Below, piece after piece: positions 23,292-32,233 of a DNA stretch of 64,000 nt. The notes under the pieces are model-generated. The model was not told where the DNA came from and did no database searches. It was given only the letters and a program-made list of their open reading frames with translations. Location of the stretch: positions 124,001 to 188,000 of the forward strand of contig NZ_CP127221.1 in assembly GCF_030284385.1 (NCBI RefSeq), read 5' to 3'. The stretch comes from Altererythrobacter rubellus (GTDB lineage Bacteria > Pseudomonadota > Alphaproteobacteria > Sphingomonadales > Sphingomonadaceae). Made by a program: the position numbers and the translations under genes. Position 1 is the first letter of the stretch. Every line of letters begins with the position of its first letter.

Positions 23292-25361
23292 CTACTGACA
23301 GGCTAGGCATTCCTCGTAATCGGTCTGCTGCTCGCCAAGTTCAGCTTTCAGTTCGATCTTCTGCGCGTGCGAGGTGTTGTCCGCTTCCACGCCGCCAGCA
23401 AAGCCAGCGCGCTGAACCGACTTCGAACGGAGATAGTACAGCGACTTGATGCCCTTCTCCCACGCCTGGAAGTGCAGCTGCATCAGATCCCATTTCTCGA
23501 CATCGGCCGGAATGAACAGGTTCAGCGACTGCGCCTGATCAACATAAGGCGCGCGATCGGCGGCGAATTCCAGCAGCCAGCGCTGATCGATTTCGAAGCT
23601 GGTCCTGAAGGTCGCCTTTTCTTCCACGCTGAGGAAATCGAGATGCTGAACGCTGCCGCCCTTCTCAAGAATCGAGTTCCATACGGCGACCGAATCCTTG
23701 CTCTTCTCGCGCAGGACTTTCTCGAGATAGGGGTTCTTCACGATGAAGCTGCCCGACAGGGTTTTGTGCGTATAGATATTCGCCGGGATCGGCTCGATAC
23801 ATGCGCTGGTGCCGCCGCAGATGATGCTGATAGACGCGGTCGGTGCGATCGCCATCTTGCAGCTGAAACGCTCCATCGCGCCCATTTCTTCCGCATCCGG
23901 ACACGCGCCGCGTTCCTGCGCCAGCAGCATGCTGGCTTCTGATGCCTTGCCCTGAATATGCTTGAACATCTTCAGGTTCCACACTTTCGCCATCGGGCTT
24001 TCGAAACCGATGTTCTTGGACTGGAGGAAAGAGTGGAAGCCCATCACGCCAAGGCCAACCGAACGTTCCCGCTCGGCCGAATATTTCGCGCGCGCCATCT
24101 CGTCAGGGGCGCGGTCGATATAGTCCTGCAGGACATTGTCGAGAAAACGCATTACGTCCTCGATGAAGGTCTTGTTGCCTTCCCACTCTTCCCACTTTTC
24201 AAGGTTGAGTGACGAAAGGCAGCATACCGCCGTGCGGTCATTGCCCAAGTGATCGATACCGGTTGGCAGCGTGATTTCCGAACACAGGTTCGACGTTGAA
24301 ACCTTGAGGCCCAATTCGCGATGATGCTTGGGCATCATGCGGTTCACTGTGTCAGAGAACACGATGTAAGGCTCGCCAGTTGCAAGACGTGTCTCGACCA
24401 GCTTCTGGAACAACGAGCGCGCATCGACTGTGGCGCGAACGCTGCCATCGCGCGGTGACTTCAGATCGAACTCTGCGCCATCGCGCACAGCTTCCATGAA
24501 TTCATCGGTCAGCAGCACGCCGTGGTGCAGGTTCAGCGCTTTGCGGTTGAAGTCACCGGAGGGTTTACGGATCTCGAGAAATTCTTCGATCTCCGGATGC
24601 GATACATCCAGATAGCAAGCGGCCGAGCCGCGCCGTAGCGAGCCTTGCGAAATCGCAAGGGTCAGCGAATCCATCACACGCACGAAAGGAATGATGCCGC
24701 TGGTCTTGCCGTTGAGGCCAACCGGCTCACCAATGCCGCGCACGTGGCCCCAATAGGTGCCGATGCCGCCGCCCTTGGACGCGAGCCATACATTCTCGTT
24801 CCAGGTGCCAACGATGCCATCCAGACTGTCGCTGACAGAGTTCAGATAACAGCTGATCGGCAGACCGCGTGTGGTGCCGCCATTCGACAGCACTGGCGTC
24901 GCCGGCATGAACCACAAATTCGAAATATAGTCATAGAGACGCTGAGCGTGCTCCTGATCATCGGCGTAAGCATCTGCAACGCGCGCAAACAGATCCTGAT
25001 AGCTTTCTCCGGGCAGGAGGTAGCGATCGGTCAAAGTCTCCTTGCCGAATTCGGTCAGGTTCGCGTCGCGTGCATCGTCTGTGACGATTGTGAAGCGGCG
25101 ATCATTGACCTTCTTGCTGTCAATATCGCCTGCCGCATTGCTCGCCACAGCTGCCATGGCGCCAGCCAGCACTTCGCCCGCCTTCTCCGCGACCAGCGCG
25201 TCTGTACCCTTGTCTTCGCTTTCAATTGCCACTGCCTTTTTGGCCTTATCTGCCTTGCCGGAGGTCGAGGCCTTTGCCTTGCTCTTGGTTTCTGTATCCA
25301 CGGCGTTGTCCGCGTCCTGATCCAGTCCCATTGCTGCCTCGTCGCCAGTCCGAAAATCCAT
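23292..25361 (-). CDS. nrdA: Class Ia ribonucleotide reductase, alpha (catalytic) subunit
   Basis: A 689-residue enzyme reducing ribonucleoside diphosphates. I use ATG 25361 (MDFRTGDEAAMG); ATG 25331 is an alternative preceded by GAGG. Active-site marks are SCYLNSVSDSLDG (first redox Cys), NLCSEITLP (thiyl Cys and Glu), TAVCCLSSLNLEKW (second redox Cys), and the C-terminal relay ECLACQ. LWFMPATPVLSNGGTTRG and PTASISIICGGTSACIEPI are alpha-subunit marks. The first 100 residues are low-complexity (KSKAKASTSGKADKAKKA) and lack the ATP-cone motif, so dATP feedback at that site is probably absent. nrdB lies 2.8 kb downstream. A terminator follows. Confidence 0.95.
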   Translation of the reverse strand: MDFRTGDEAAMGLDQDADNAVDTETKSKAKASTSGKADKAKKAVAIESEDKGTDALVAEKAGEVLAGAMAAVASNAAGDIDSKKVNDRRFTIVTDDARDANLTEFGKETLTDRYLLPGESYQDLFARVADAYADDQEHAQRLYDYISNLWFMPATPVLSNGGTTRGLPISCYLNSVSDSLDGIVGTWNENVWLASKGGGIGTYWGHVRGIGEPVGLNGKTSGIIPFVRVMDSLTLAISQGSLRRGSAACYLDVSHPEIEEFLEIRKPSGDFNRKALNLHHGVLLTDEFMEAVRDGAEFDLKSPRDGSVRATVDARSLFQKLVETRLATGEPYIVFSDTVNRMMPKHHRELGLKVSTSNLCSEITLPTGIDHLGNDRTAVCCLSSLNLEKWEEWEGNKTFIEDVMRFLDNVLQDYIDRAPDEMARAKYSAERERSVGLGVMGFHSFLQSKNIGFESPMAKVWNLKMFKHIQGKASEASMLLAQERGACPDAEEMGAMERFSCKMAIAPTASISIICGGTSACIEPIPANIYTHKTLSGSFIVKNPYLEKVLREKSKDSVAVWNSILEKGGSVQHLDFLSVEEKATFRTSFEIDQRWLLEFAADRAPYVDQAQSLNLFIPADVEKWDLMQLHFQAWEKGIKSLYYLRSKSVQRAGFAGGVEADNTSHAQKIELKAELGEQQTDYEECLACQ

Positions 25362-25902
25362 TCTCTGCCCCGCCCCTAATCGCGTTGTTTTACCCTCATG
25401 CGGTTCCCGCTCACTACGTTGAGCGATGTTCCGCTTGTGTTCGATTCGGCGGGAAGCATCCCACCTACCAATTTCGCAGGGCTTTGGGGGATTTAGTTTT
25501 CCCCTTTTTCCCCACAGTTCCTCTCGATTGCACGACCCGAAAGACCCGAATCCCCCCCGCCTTCGGAAATAGTGTTTCCGGAGCGAATAACTAGCTCTTG
25601 TAGGTGTCCCCAGGTTTGGAACCACTAGATACTGAATCAGAGCGCGGTTTCACGCAAGAGGGTAAATGCGGATTTAACATGCAAACTGACTGGATTTATC
25701 CAGTGTGTTACCCGCGCGTGACACCGCGACGCGCGGGAAATCCTAGGGTCTTTGAACGCGCAACCCCTAAAATGAATCTGGGAAAAAATTTTTGCGGGCA
25801 AAACGGGTATAGGGGACTTGTGAATCATTCGAATCGGGATGCGCAATTTTTGAATCAAGCGAAGCCATTGGAACGCGATAAATGCACTGCCCCGATCTGG
25901 CT
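25362..25902. other. 541-base region upstream of nrdA
   Basis: No gene is supported here; the plus-strand frame from 25604 overlaps the LysR gene end and has no family character. The region must hold the nrdA promoter. Two similar segments, ACTAGCTCTTGTA (25590-25602) and ACTAGATACTGAA (25624-25636), might be NrdR boxes; their 34-base spacing is near but not equal to the usual 31-32. Confidence 0.4.
25590..25636. promoter_or_regulatory. Candidate pair of NrdR boxes upstream of nrdA
   Basis: Two copies sharing ACTAGxTxxTGxA lie 34 bases apart and 229 or more bases before the nrdA start. NrdR represses nrd genes through two similar 16-base boxes separated by about three helical turns. The spacing and the distance from the start are not ideal, so this is a weak call. 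Confidence 0.25.
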
Positions 25903-26805
25903 TCACACAAACAGCTTGTCGCCCTTGAGCGATTTGGTCAGCGCATCGATAAATGCACGCGCGCGCGCATTGGGCGTGCGGCTTTCAGGATAGGCGAGAT
26001 GGATCGGCAGAACGCCGCCAGTCCATTGTGGCAGCAGCCGCCACAACTTTCCCTGCTTGATCGCGTCCTGCACCAGCCATAGTGGCACCAGGCCAATCCC
26101 GGCACTTTCCACCAAAGCGGCAAGCACCGCCTCCGAGCTATCGCTGCGCAGCCGGGCGTCCGGCACGATCTCGCGGATCTCTGCCCCCCGTTCCAGCCGC
26201 CAATTATCATGCACCATGTCCGGCCCGATAAAGACCACCGCTGGCAAGTTTGAGATCTGGTCAATGCGGCGCGGTGTGCCGTGGTCTCGGATCAGCTCGG
26301 GCGAGCCGCATAACACCAACGGGACATCGCCAAGCTTGCGCGCACGATCGCTGCGGCGGCGCGGGAACCCGACGGATAGCGCGACATCGATCCCGCTTTC
26401 AACCAGATCAACCGGCTGGTCAGACAAAAGAAGATCGGCCTCGATATCGGGATGCTTTTCAAGAAAGCGGCACAACAGCGGTGCCAGGACGACCCGGCCC
26501 AATGATACAGGCGCGAAGATTCGCAATCGGCCCGAGAGCGCTTGGGCGCGCGCGCCCACCGATTGTTCGGCATCATCGACCAGCCGTAAAATCTCACGCG
26601 CCTTGGCCAGAAATTCCTGCCCCTCATCCGTCAGCGAAAGCGAGCGCGTGGTTCGGCTGATCAGCTTGGAGCCAAGGTAATCCTCCAGCTCTGCCAAGCG
26701 CCGGCTGACAGTTGGCTGGCTCTGCTGAAGCTCGCGCGCGACCGCGCTGAAGCTGCCCCGCTCGGCCAGCCGGACAAAAATGCGATAAGCGGCGATGACG
26801 TCCAT
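25903..26805 (-). CDS. LysR-family transcriptional regulator
   Basis: A 300-residue DNA-binding protein. The N-terminal winged helix-turn-helix reads IAAYRIFVRLAERGSFSAVARELQQSQPTVSRRLAELEDYLG (split), typical of LysR proteins; the linker ISRTTRSLSLTDEG follows. The C-terminal half is a type 2 periplasmic-binding-protein-like effector domain (GRLRIFAPVSLGRVVLAPLL, DLVESGIDVALSVGFP). This form (AARISxQPTVSRRL plus RIxAPVSLGR) matches the common CrgA/DsdC-like group whose targets are usually adjacent. The upstream alpha/beta hydrolase is on the same strand, so no classic divergent partner exists. The regulated genes are unknown. Confidence 0.92.
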   Translation of the reverse strand: MDVIAAYRIFVRLAERGSFSAVARELQQSQPTVSRRLAELEDYLGSKLISRTTRSLSLTDEGQEFLAKAREILRLVDDAEQSVGARAQALSGRLRIFAPVSLGRVVLAPLLCRFLEKHPDIEADLLLSDQPVDLVESGIDVALSVGFPRRRSDRARKLGDVPLVLCGSPELIRDHGTPRRIDQISNLPAVVFIGPDMVHDNWRLERGAEIREIVPDARLRSDSSEAVLAALVESAGIGLVPLWLVQDAIKQGKLWRLLPQWTGGVLPIHLAYPESRTPNARARAFIDALTKSLKGDKLFV

Positions 26806-26947
26806 ATGACGGCCAATTTATCCAATTTATGGATAAAAGCCACATGAATCATGCAGATTGGGCGAAGGCCCGAAATAACCTACTCAAATCCTAACGGATT
26901 CCCGGAGCAATTTGGCAAGCTTTTGGTATGGTTTCAGGCGGCCGCCA

Positions 26948-27832
26948 TCACGCTCTTTTGGTATGTTCTGCGACATCATCCGCTATCGTTTCGACCAGCT
27001 CTTGCGGCAGATCATGGCCCCACCCGGGGTAGGTCTTAATCCTGGCGCCCGGGATCGCATCGGCTGTCGCTCGGCCACCCTCGACCTTGACAAGCGGATC
27101 ATCTTCGCCATGCAAAACCAGCGTTGGCGTGGTCACTGATTTCAGGCGCTGGGTCCGGTCACCATCATTGATGATGGCGGCCATCTGGCGGTGCAGGCCA
27201 GCCGGATAGACCGACCGGCGAACGCTTTCGATCACGCGCTGGCGCTGAGATTCCGGGTCAGGGCGATAGCCCGGGCTGCCGATGGCGTTAGAGATTTTGA
27301 TGCCGTGTTCGACCAGCACATGCTCATCCATCGATTCTGGAGGATTGGCGAGCGGCTCGATCGCGGCCTTGTCTGCCTGAGGTAGTTTCGGATTGCCTGT
27401 GGTTGAGAAGATCGACGTAAAGCTAAGCAAACGGTGGCCGTGTTCGACCGCCATCAGCTGGCCGATCATTCCGCCCATAGACGCGCCAACCACATGGGCT
27501 TTATCGATGCCGAGCGCGTCCAGTACGCCCACTCCATCCGCCGCCATATCTGAAAGTGTGTAAGGGACTCTGGGCGGAAAACCGAAACGGGTGCGGATCA
27601 CATGCCACATCACACCGGGCACTTTCTCGCCTTCGAATTTCTGGCTTAGGCCAATGTCGCGATTGTCATAGCGGATCACGTAAAATCCGCGGTCCGCCAG
27701 CGCCTGAACCAACTCGATAGGCCACAATGTCATCTGCGCGCCCAAACCCATCACCAACAGCATCGGCGGATTGTCGGGATCGCCATGCGTATCGTATTCG
27801 AGGGTGATGCCGTTGGCGGTGACTTGAGGCAT
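26948..27832 (-). CDS. Alpha/beta hydrolase
   Basis: A 294-residue hydrolase. ATG 27832 gives the natural N-terminus MPQVTANGITLEYD; the longer open frame upstream does not look coding. The fold marks are the oxyanion region LLVMGLGAQMTLWP, the RYDNRDIGLS strand, the nucleophile elbow GASMGG (Ser118), the acid in LHGEDDPLV and the histidine in GWGHDLP. RYDNRDxGLSxK and PYTLxDMAxDxxGxLDALGI are typical of the sub-group annotated as esterases or aclacinomycin methylesterase-like (RdmC-type) hydrolases. Substrate unknown. It lies upstream of the LysR gene on the same strand, with 142 bases between them. Confidence 0.9.
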   Translation of the reverse strand: MPQVTANGITLEYDTHGDPDNPPMLLVMGLGAQMTLWPIELVQALADRGFYVIRYDNRDIGLSQKFEGEKVPGVMWHVIRTRFGFPPRVPYTLSDMAADGVGVLDALGIDKAHVVGASMGGMIGQLMAVEHGHRLLSFTSIFSTTGNPKLPQADKAAIEPLANPPESMDEHVLVEHGIKISNAIGSPGYRPDPESQRQRVIESVRRSVYPAGLHRQMAAIINDGDRTQRLKSVTTPTLVLHGEDDPLVKVEGGRATADAIPGARIKTYPGWGHDLPQELVETIADDVAEHTKRA

Positions 27833-28038
27833 TAGTGGGGCTCCCTGATTGTTTGATCGTGCTTGTGTCGCAGCGCGGCGACCTGCGCAAGTGTTCAAAC
27901 AATCATCCACGCAAACCAAAGCGGCAGACCCGTGAAGGCCTGCCGCTCGCGTCAAGGAACCCGTGGGCCCCTAAATTTCGGGTCCGAAGCAGAACCCGAT
28001 TAAAGCCCGAAGCTGATGACCCCGCGTTCGCTGTCAGC

Positions 28039-28491
28039 CTAAGCCATGCGGACTTTTTCCGATTTCGCCAGGGCCTTGGCGAGCTTGCTGTAAGTCACCT
28101 CATCGTCAGCAAAGATGATGTTCGCCTGGAACGTTTGCGACGAGGCATCGGCGACCGGCGCTTCGGCCAGTTGCGACAGGCCGCTTACGGCGCGCTTGGC
28201 AACCAGATCCGTGCAAATGTCACCGGAACCGTTTAGTACTTCAATGTCATGAGCCTTGCCCGATGCATCCAAAGTGAAACGAAGCTGCACAATGCTGCTC
28301 ACCGGATCGGTGCGTGTTTGCTTGGTCGCGGTGGCCAGGCGGCGATCGAGCGATCTGCCGACATCTTGTTGCCATTCCTGCATCGCGCTTTCGGATTCGA
28401 CGACAATGGTGCCTTGCTCGCTAGCAATTGCGGGGGAGAATGCCGCGATACTCAACGCGGCAGCGAGTGTGGTTGTCGTAAGAGTTTTCAT
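28039..28491 (-). CDS. Secreted TonB-C-like domain protein
   Basis: A 150-residue protein with a signal peptide (MKTLTTTTLAAALSIAAF up to AIASEQ). The central part, VQLRFTLDASGKAHDIEVLNGSGDIC, followed by a helix and TFQANIIFA, resembles the beta-alpha-beta C-terminal domain of TonB (V-x-x-x-F-x-(I/L)-x-x-x-G-x-x-x-x-x-x-V-x-x-S-G). Stand-alone periplasmic versions are widespread in sphingomonads; they have no transmembrane energy-coupling part. ATG 28491 is chosen because the signal peptide starts there. No partner operon is evident; flanking gaps are 206 and 272 bases. Confidence 0.65.
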   Translation of the reverse strand: MKTLTTTTLAAALSIAAFSPAIASEQGTIVVESESAMQEWQQDVGRSLDRRLATATKQTRTDPVSSIVQLRFTLDASGKAHDIEVLNGSGDICTDLVAKRAVSGLSQLAEAPVADASSQTFQANIIFADDEVTYSKLAKALAKSEKVRMA

Positions 28492-28763
28492 TAGATCATC
28501 CTCAATAAAATTCGCATGGATGATCGGCCATTTGACCAAGGCCAGCGAGCACAGTCCCAACACTCGTGCCGCGGTTGAATTGGTCGATCAGGAAGCAAGG
28601 CCGCTCGGGATATTGCGGGGGTTTGCGAACCTCGCTTCCTGTTTATGAAAATGACGTCTGCAGCCGAATTCTCAATCGATGTTCGGCGAGCGACTGCGCA
28701 TTTCAGATCGATAGCAAGACCATCCGATGAACGGCATATCGGCTTCGATCAGCGGGAAAATGC

Positions 28764-30350
28764 TCAGGGCACCAGCACTGTATCGCGCGCTTCGTCGAGC
28801 GTCGCGGGATAGTCGAGCGTGTAGTGGAGGCCGCGGCTCTCATGCCGCCGCAACGCGCTGGTGACAATAAGTTCGGCCGCTTTCAACAGGTTACGCAGTT
28901 CGATCAGATCGGTCGTCACGACAAAGCTGCCGTAATAATCCTCAACCTCGTCCTGCAGCATCCGGATCCGGTTGGCCGCACGCTCCAGCCGCTTTGTGGT
29001 GCGGACAATACCGACATAGTTCCACATGAAGCGGCGGATCTCAGTCCAGTTCTGCTTGATAACAACCTGCTCGTCCGAATCCGAAACACGGGTCGCGTCC
29101 CATTCCTTGATCGCAGGCGGAGTATCGAGAGCATCCCAGTTTCCCAGTATATCCTTCGCTGCGGCTTCGCCGAAAACGAAGCACTCGAGCAAAGAGTTGG
29201 ATGCAAGACGGTTCGCGCCGTGCAAGCCGCTTTCCGTGCATTCGCCAGCCGCCCACAGGCCCGGCAAATCGGTACGCGCATCCAGCCCAACCAGCACACC
29301 GCCACAAGTATAGTGCTGCGCCGGCACAACCGGGATAGGCTGCTTGGTCATATCGATGCCAAGGCCCATCAGCTTGTCATAGATTGTCGGGAAATGCTCA
29401 CGCACGAATTCGGGCGGCTGGTGGCTGATATCCAGATGGACATAGTCGAGGCCATCGCGCTTGATCTGGTCATCGATCGCACGCGCCACCACATCGCGCG
29501 GGGCCAACTCCATCCGCTCCGGATCGTAATCCGCCATGAAGCGATGTCCTGTTTCCGGGTGCAACAAATGCCCACCCTCTCCGCGCACCGCCTCTGTGAT
29601 GAGGAAATTCTTGACCTCGAGGTTGTACAGGCACGTCGGGTGAAACTGCATCATCTCCATATTGGAAACACGGCATCCAGCACGCCAAGCCATTGCGATC
29701 CCGTCCCCCGTGGCACCGCGCGGAGCGGTAGAGAACAGGTAACAGCGCCCAGCGCCACCCGCCGCTAGCACGGTTGCCTTGGCGACATGTTTCTCGACCT
29801 CGCCGGTCGCTTCATTCAGCGCATAGGCGCCCCACACCCGGCCGCCGCCAGAGAATCGCTCTGCATTGCGCCCTGTAATCAGGTCGATACAGCTGCGCCC
29901 GGGCAGCATGGTGATATTGGGGTTGGCCTCTGCTGCCTTGAGCAAAGCGGATTGAACGGCCCAGCCTGTAGCATCATTGACATGTACAATCCGGCGATGA
30001 CTGTGCCCGCCTTCGCGCGTCAGGTGCAGATCTTCGCCTTCGCTGTTAAAAGGCACGCCCAGCTCGACCAGCCTTTGAATCGATTGCGGCGCATTCTCGA
30101 TCACGAACTCGACCGTTTCGCGGCGGTTGAGGCCGGCGCCCGCCACCATAGTGTCACGGATGTGGTTTTCGAACGTGTCTCCTGCATCGAGAACGGCCGC
30201 GATGCCACCCTGCGCCCAGGCCGTGCTGCCCCCGGTGAGCGAACCCTTGGCTAGCACCAGCACTTTTTTTGTTTCAGCCAACGCCAATGCGGCGGTGAGC
30301 CCGGCGGCGCCGGAACCGATAATCAGGACATCGTGCTTGACCGCATTCAT
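28764..30350 (-). CDS. nadB: L-aspartate oxidase
   Basis: A 528-residue FAD enzyme of NAD biosynthesis that oxidises L-aspartate to iminoaspartate. The FAD-binding motif IIGSGAAGLTAALALA lies at the N-terminus; AKGSLTGGSTAWAQGGIAAVL, REGGHSHRRIVHVNDATGWA, LAAGGAGRCYLFSTAPRGATGDG, AQHYTCGGVLV and ESGLHGANRLASNSLLE are family marks. Length is normal. Its start overlaps the stop of the upstream ABC ATPase gene (ATGA at 30347-30350), an odd pairing. The usual partners nadA and nadC are not in the window. Confidence 0.95.
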   Translation of the reverse strand: MNAVKHDVLIIGSGAAGLTAALALAETKKVLVLAKGSLTGGSTAWAQGGIAAVLDAGDTFENHIRDTMVAGAGLNRRETVEFVIENAPQSIQRLVELGVPFNSEGEDLHLTREGGHSHRRIVHVNDATGWAVQSALLKAAEANPNITMLPGRSCIDLITGRNAERFSGGGRVWGAYALNEATGEVEKHVAKATVLAAGGAGRCYLFSTAPRGATGDGIAMAWRAGCRVSNMEMMQFHPTCLYNLEVKNFLITEAVRGEGGHLLHPETGHRFMADYDPERMELAPRDVVARAIDDQIKRDGLDYVHLDISHQPPEFVREHFPTIYDKLMGLGIDMTKQPIPVVPAQHYTCGGVLVGLDARTDLPGLWAAGECTESGLHGANRLASNSLLECFVFGEAAAKDILGNWDALDTPPAIKEWDATRVSDSDEQVVIKQNWTEIRRFMWNYVGIVRTTKRLERAANRIRMLQDEVEDYYGSFVVTTDLIELRNLLKAAELIVTSALRRHESRGLHYTLDYPATLDEARDTVLVP

Positions 30351-31285
30351 GTGTCAGAACTCGTCAATTGGACAAACACATCCTCAAGGTCCGGCTCGCG
30401 CGTTGTCACGTCTTCGATTGTGTAGCCGTGCTCCTGTATCTTCAGGAGAACTTGCCCGGCGCTGGCCTGATCACGGTCATATGTGATCTCAAGCACACGC
30501 GGATCGATCAGCTCTGCCTTTGTGAAGCCCGGCTCCATGATCGGGCCGGCCAGATCCCGGTCAACAGTGACCTTTACAATCTTCTCGCGCGCCATCTCGA
30601 TCAATTCGCGCGTCGGCTTCTTCGCGATCAGCTCGCCATGATTAATGATCGCGATCTGGTCACACAGCTCTTCAGCCTCTTCGAGGTAGTGTGTCGTCAG
30701 GACGATCGTCACGCCGTCATTGTTCAACTGCGTGACAAGATCCCACAGCTGCTTGCGCAACTCGACATCGACGCCCGCGGTCGGCTCATCGAGTACCAGG
30801 ATCGGCGGCGAATGCACCATCGCTTTAGCCACCATCAACCGCCGCTTCATCCCGCCAGAGAGCGTGCGCGCATAGGCGTCGCGCTTGTCCGAAAGGCGTA
30901 CCGCTTCGAGCAATTCCTCGCTGCGGCGCAGTGCCTTCGTGATACCATAGAAACCGCCCTGGTTTTCCAGCACTTCAAACGGCGTAAAGAAAGGATCGAA
31001 CACGATTTCCTGCGGGACGATCCCGATCGAACGGCTGGCATTGCGGCGCTGTTCGTCAATATCAAAGCCCCAGATCTCCGCGCTGCCACTGGTCTTGTTG
31101 ACCAGGCCCGCCAGAATGTTGATCAGGGTCGACTTGCCCGCACCATTGGGGCCCAGCAGGCCGAAAATCTCGCCTTCGGGTACATCAAAGCTCACGCCTT
31201 TCAATGCTTCCTTGCCAGGTTGGCCTTTGGCCCCGGCATAGGTTTTCTTGATATCGCGGATCGAAATGGCTGGTGGTATAGTCAT
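30347..31285 (-). CDS. ABC transporter ATP-binding protein
   Basis: A 312-residue nucleotide-binding protein of the multidrug/lipid (CcmA-like, ABC-2) type. Walker A is GPNGAGKST (45-53), the signature is LSGGMKRR, Walker B is ILVLDEPTAG, followed by the switch histidine in LTTHYLEEAEELC. A C-terminal domain (VTVDRDLAGPIMEPGF up to EDVFVQLT) follows the ATPase core. No membrane partner gene is adjacent: upstream is divergent, and downstream nadB overlaps it by 4 bases. The export function therefore needs a permease encoded elsewhere. Co-transcription with nadB is implied. Confidence 0.9.
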   Translation of the reverse strand: MTIPPAISIRDIKKTYAGAKGQPGKEALKGVSFDVPEGEIFGLLGPNGAGKSTLINILAGLVNKTSGSAEIWGFDIDEQRRNASRSIGIVPQEIVFDPFFTPFEVLENQGGFYGITKALRRSEELLEAVRLSDKRDAYARTLSGGMKRRLMVAKAMVHSPPILVLDEPTAGVDVELRKQLWDLVTQLNNDGVTIVLTTHYLEEAEELCDQIAIINHGELIAKKPTRELIEMAREKIVKVTVDRDLAGPIMEPGFTKAELIDPRVLEITYDRDQASAGQVLLKIQEHGYTIEDVTTREPDLEDVFVQLTSSDT

Positions 31286-31376
31286 CGGATAAGCGCCCTA
31301 AGACCTTATGCCGAGTCTGCAAAGGGGTGAGGTGCACCGTTGCGAATCTGACAGTTCCACATTATCGGCAAGGACC

Positions 31377-31631
31377 ATGAACATAGACACACCAGAAGTG
31401 ATCACTGTCGAGACCAAGCGCGTCAGCTGTGACGGAGCAAGCGCCATTCGCGGAGGCGCCAACTATCGCCCTGCTGCACTCGGCCATCCGAAGATTTATC
31501 TCGAGATTGACGAGCATGGATATGTCGATTGCGGCTATTGTGACAGGCAGTTTGTTTTGAAGGGCGGACCGGCCGATGGTGCTGACCATTCGCAGCTACC
31601 CGACATCTCGGAGGGGGCAAGTCCCCAATAG
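31377..31631 (+). CDS. NDUFS6-like CHCC zinc-finger protein
   Basis: An 84-residue protein starting at ATG 31377, after AAGGACC. The metal ligands are Cys18, His37, Cys52 and Cys55 in VSCDG, GHPKIYLEID and DCGYCDRQF; this is the CHCC zinc-finger of the C-terminal domain of NADH dehydrogenase subunit NDUFS6. Bacterial single-domain relatives occur in alphaproteobacteria, where they are linked to complex I assembly or stability. No nuo genes are in the window. It diverges from the ABC ATPase gene. Confidence 0.85.
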   Translation: MNIDTPEVITVETKRVSCDGASAIRGGANYRPAALGHPKIYLEIDEHGYVDCGYCDRQFVLKGGPADGADHSQLPDISEGASPQ

Positions 31632-31721
31632 TCTTGCGCTTCGCGCGACTCATCGCGGGTTCATCAGGGGCTGATAGCTTAAAAAGTCCTGATGGGAGAC
31701 TCGCGCCTTAGGAGAGAAGCC

Positions 31722-32177
31722 ATGACTAAACTGTTCCGACCTGCATTGCTTTACGCTGCTTCGCTTGCCTTGCTCGCTGCGCCGACATTGGCGCAAGACG
31801 GGGAACGGGCTGATGAAGAGCAAACCGAGCAAACCAAAGGCGAGAAGGAGCTGGCAAAACTTCTCGAAGGCCGTGTAGCGGGCGAACCGACATCATGCAT
31901 CCGAACGCCCCCGAATGACCGAGTGCGGGTCATTGATGACACCGCGATTGTGTATGGTGGAGGAAAGACGATCTACGTCAATCGCACCTCTCGTCCCTCA
32001 GACATCGATGATCGCGACACTATGGTCATACGCCGCTTCAGCGGTTCGCAACTGTGCAAGACCGACACTGTCACAACGATTGATCGCGGCAGCCAGATGT
32101 TCTCCGGTGTGATTTTCCTCAGCGAATTTGTGCCCTACACCAGGGTGGAAACAAACGCTGCTGCGGAAGGCAGCTGA
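31722..32177 (+). CDS. Secreted protein of unknown function
   Basis: A 151-residue protein from ATG 31722 with AGGAGAG 7 bases upstream. The signal peptide is MTKLFRPALLYAASLALLAAPTLAQ. The mature protein is acidic at first (DGERADEEQTEQTKGEKELAKLLEG), then compact: GEPTSCIRTPPNDRVRVIDDTAIVYGGGKTIYVNRTS and GSQLCKTDTVTTIDRGSQMFSGVIFLSEFVPY, each partly quoted. Two cysteines likely form a disulfide. Similar proteins are common in sphingomonads and have no assigned role. It lies 91 bases after the zinc-finger gene. Confidence 0.75.
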   Translation: MTKLFRPALLYAASLALLAAPTLAQDGERADEEQTEQTKGEKELAKLLEGRVAGEPTSCIRTPPNDRVRVIDDTAIVYGGGKTIYVNRTSRPSDIDDRDTMVIRRFSGSQLCKTDTVTTIDRGSQMFSGVIFLSEFVPYTRVETNAAAEGS

Positions 32178-32233
32178 CTGATCGCGCTTCGTCCTGCTCT
32201 CTGCCGGGTCCAGCGAATATGCGTGGAAGCCCG

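Noticed and set aside
25604-25993. A plus-strand frame upstream of nrdA
   Set aside because: No ribosome site or domain; overlaps the end of the LysR gene. Treated as non-coding.
28824-29768. A 314-codon plus-strand frame opposite nadB
   Set aside because: Antisense to a well-supported enzyme gene; no family features.
30368-31330. A 320-codon plus-strand frame opposite the ABC ATPase
   Set aside because: Antisense shadow of an ATPase with complete Walker motifs.
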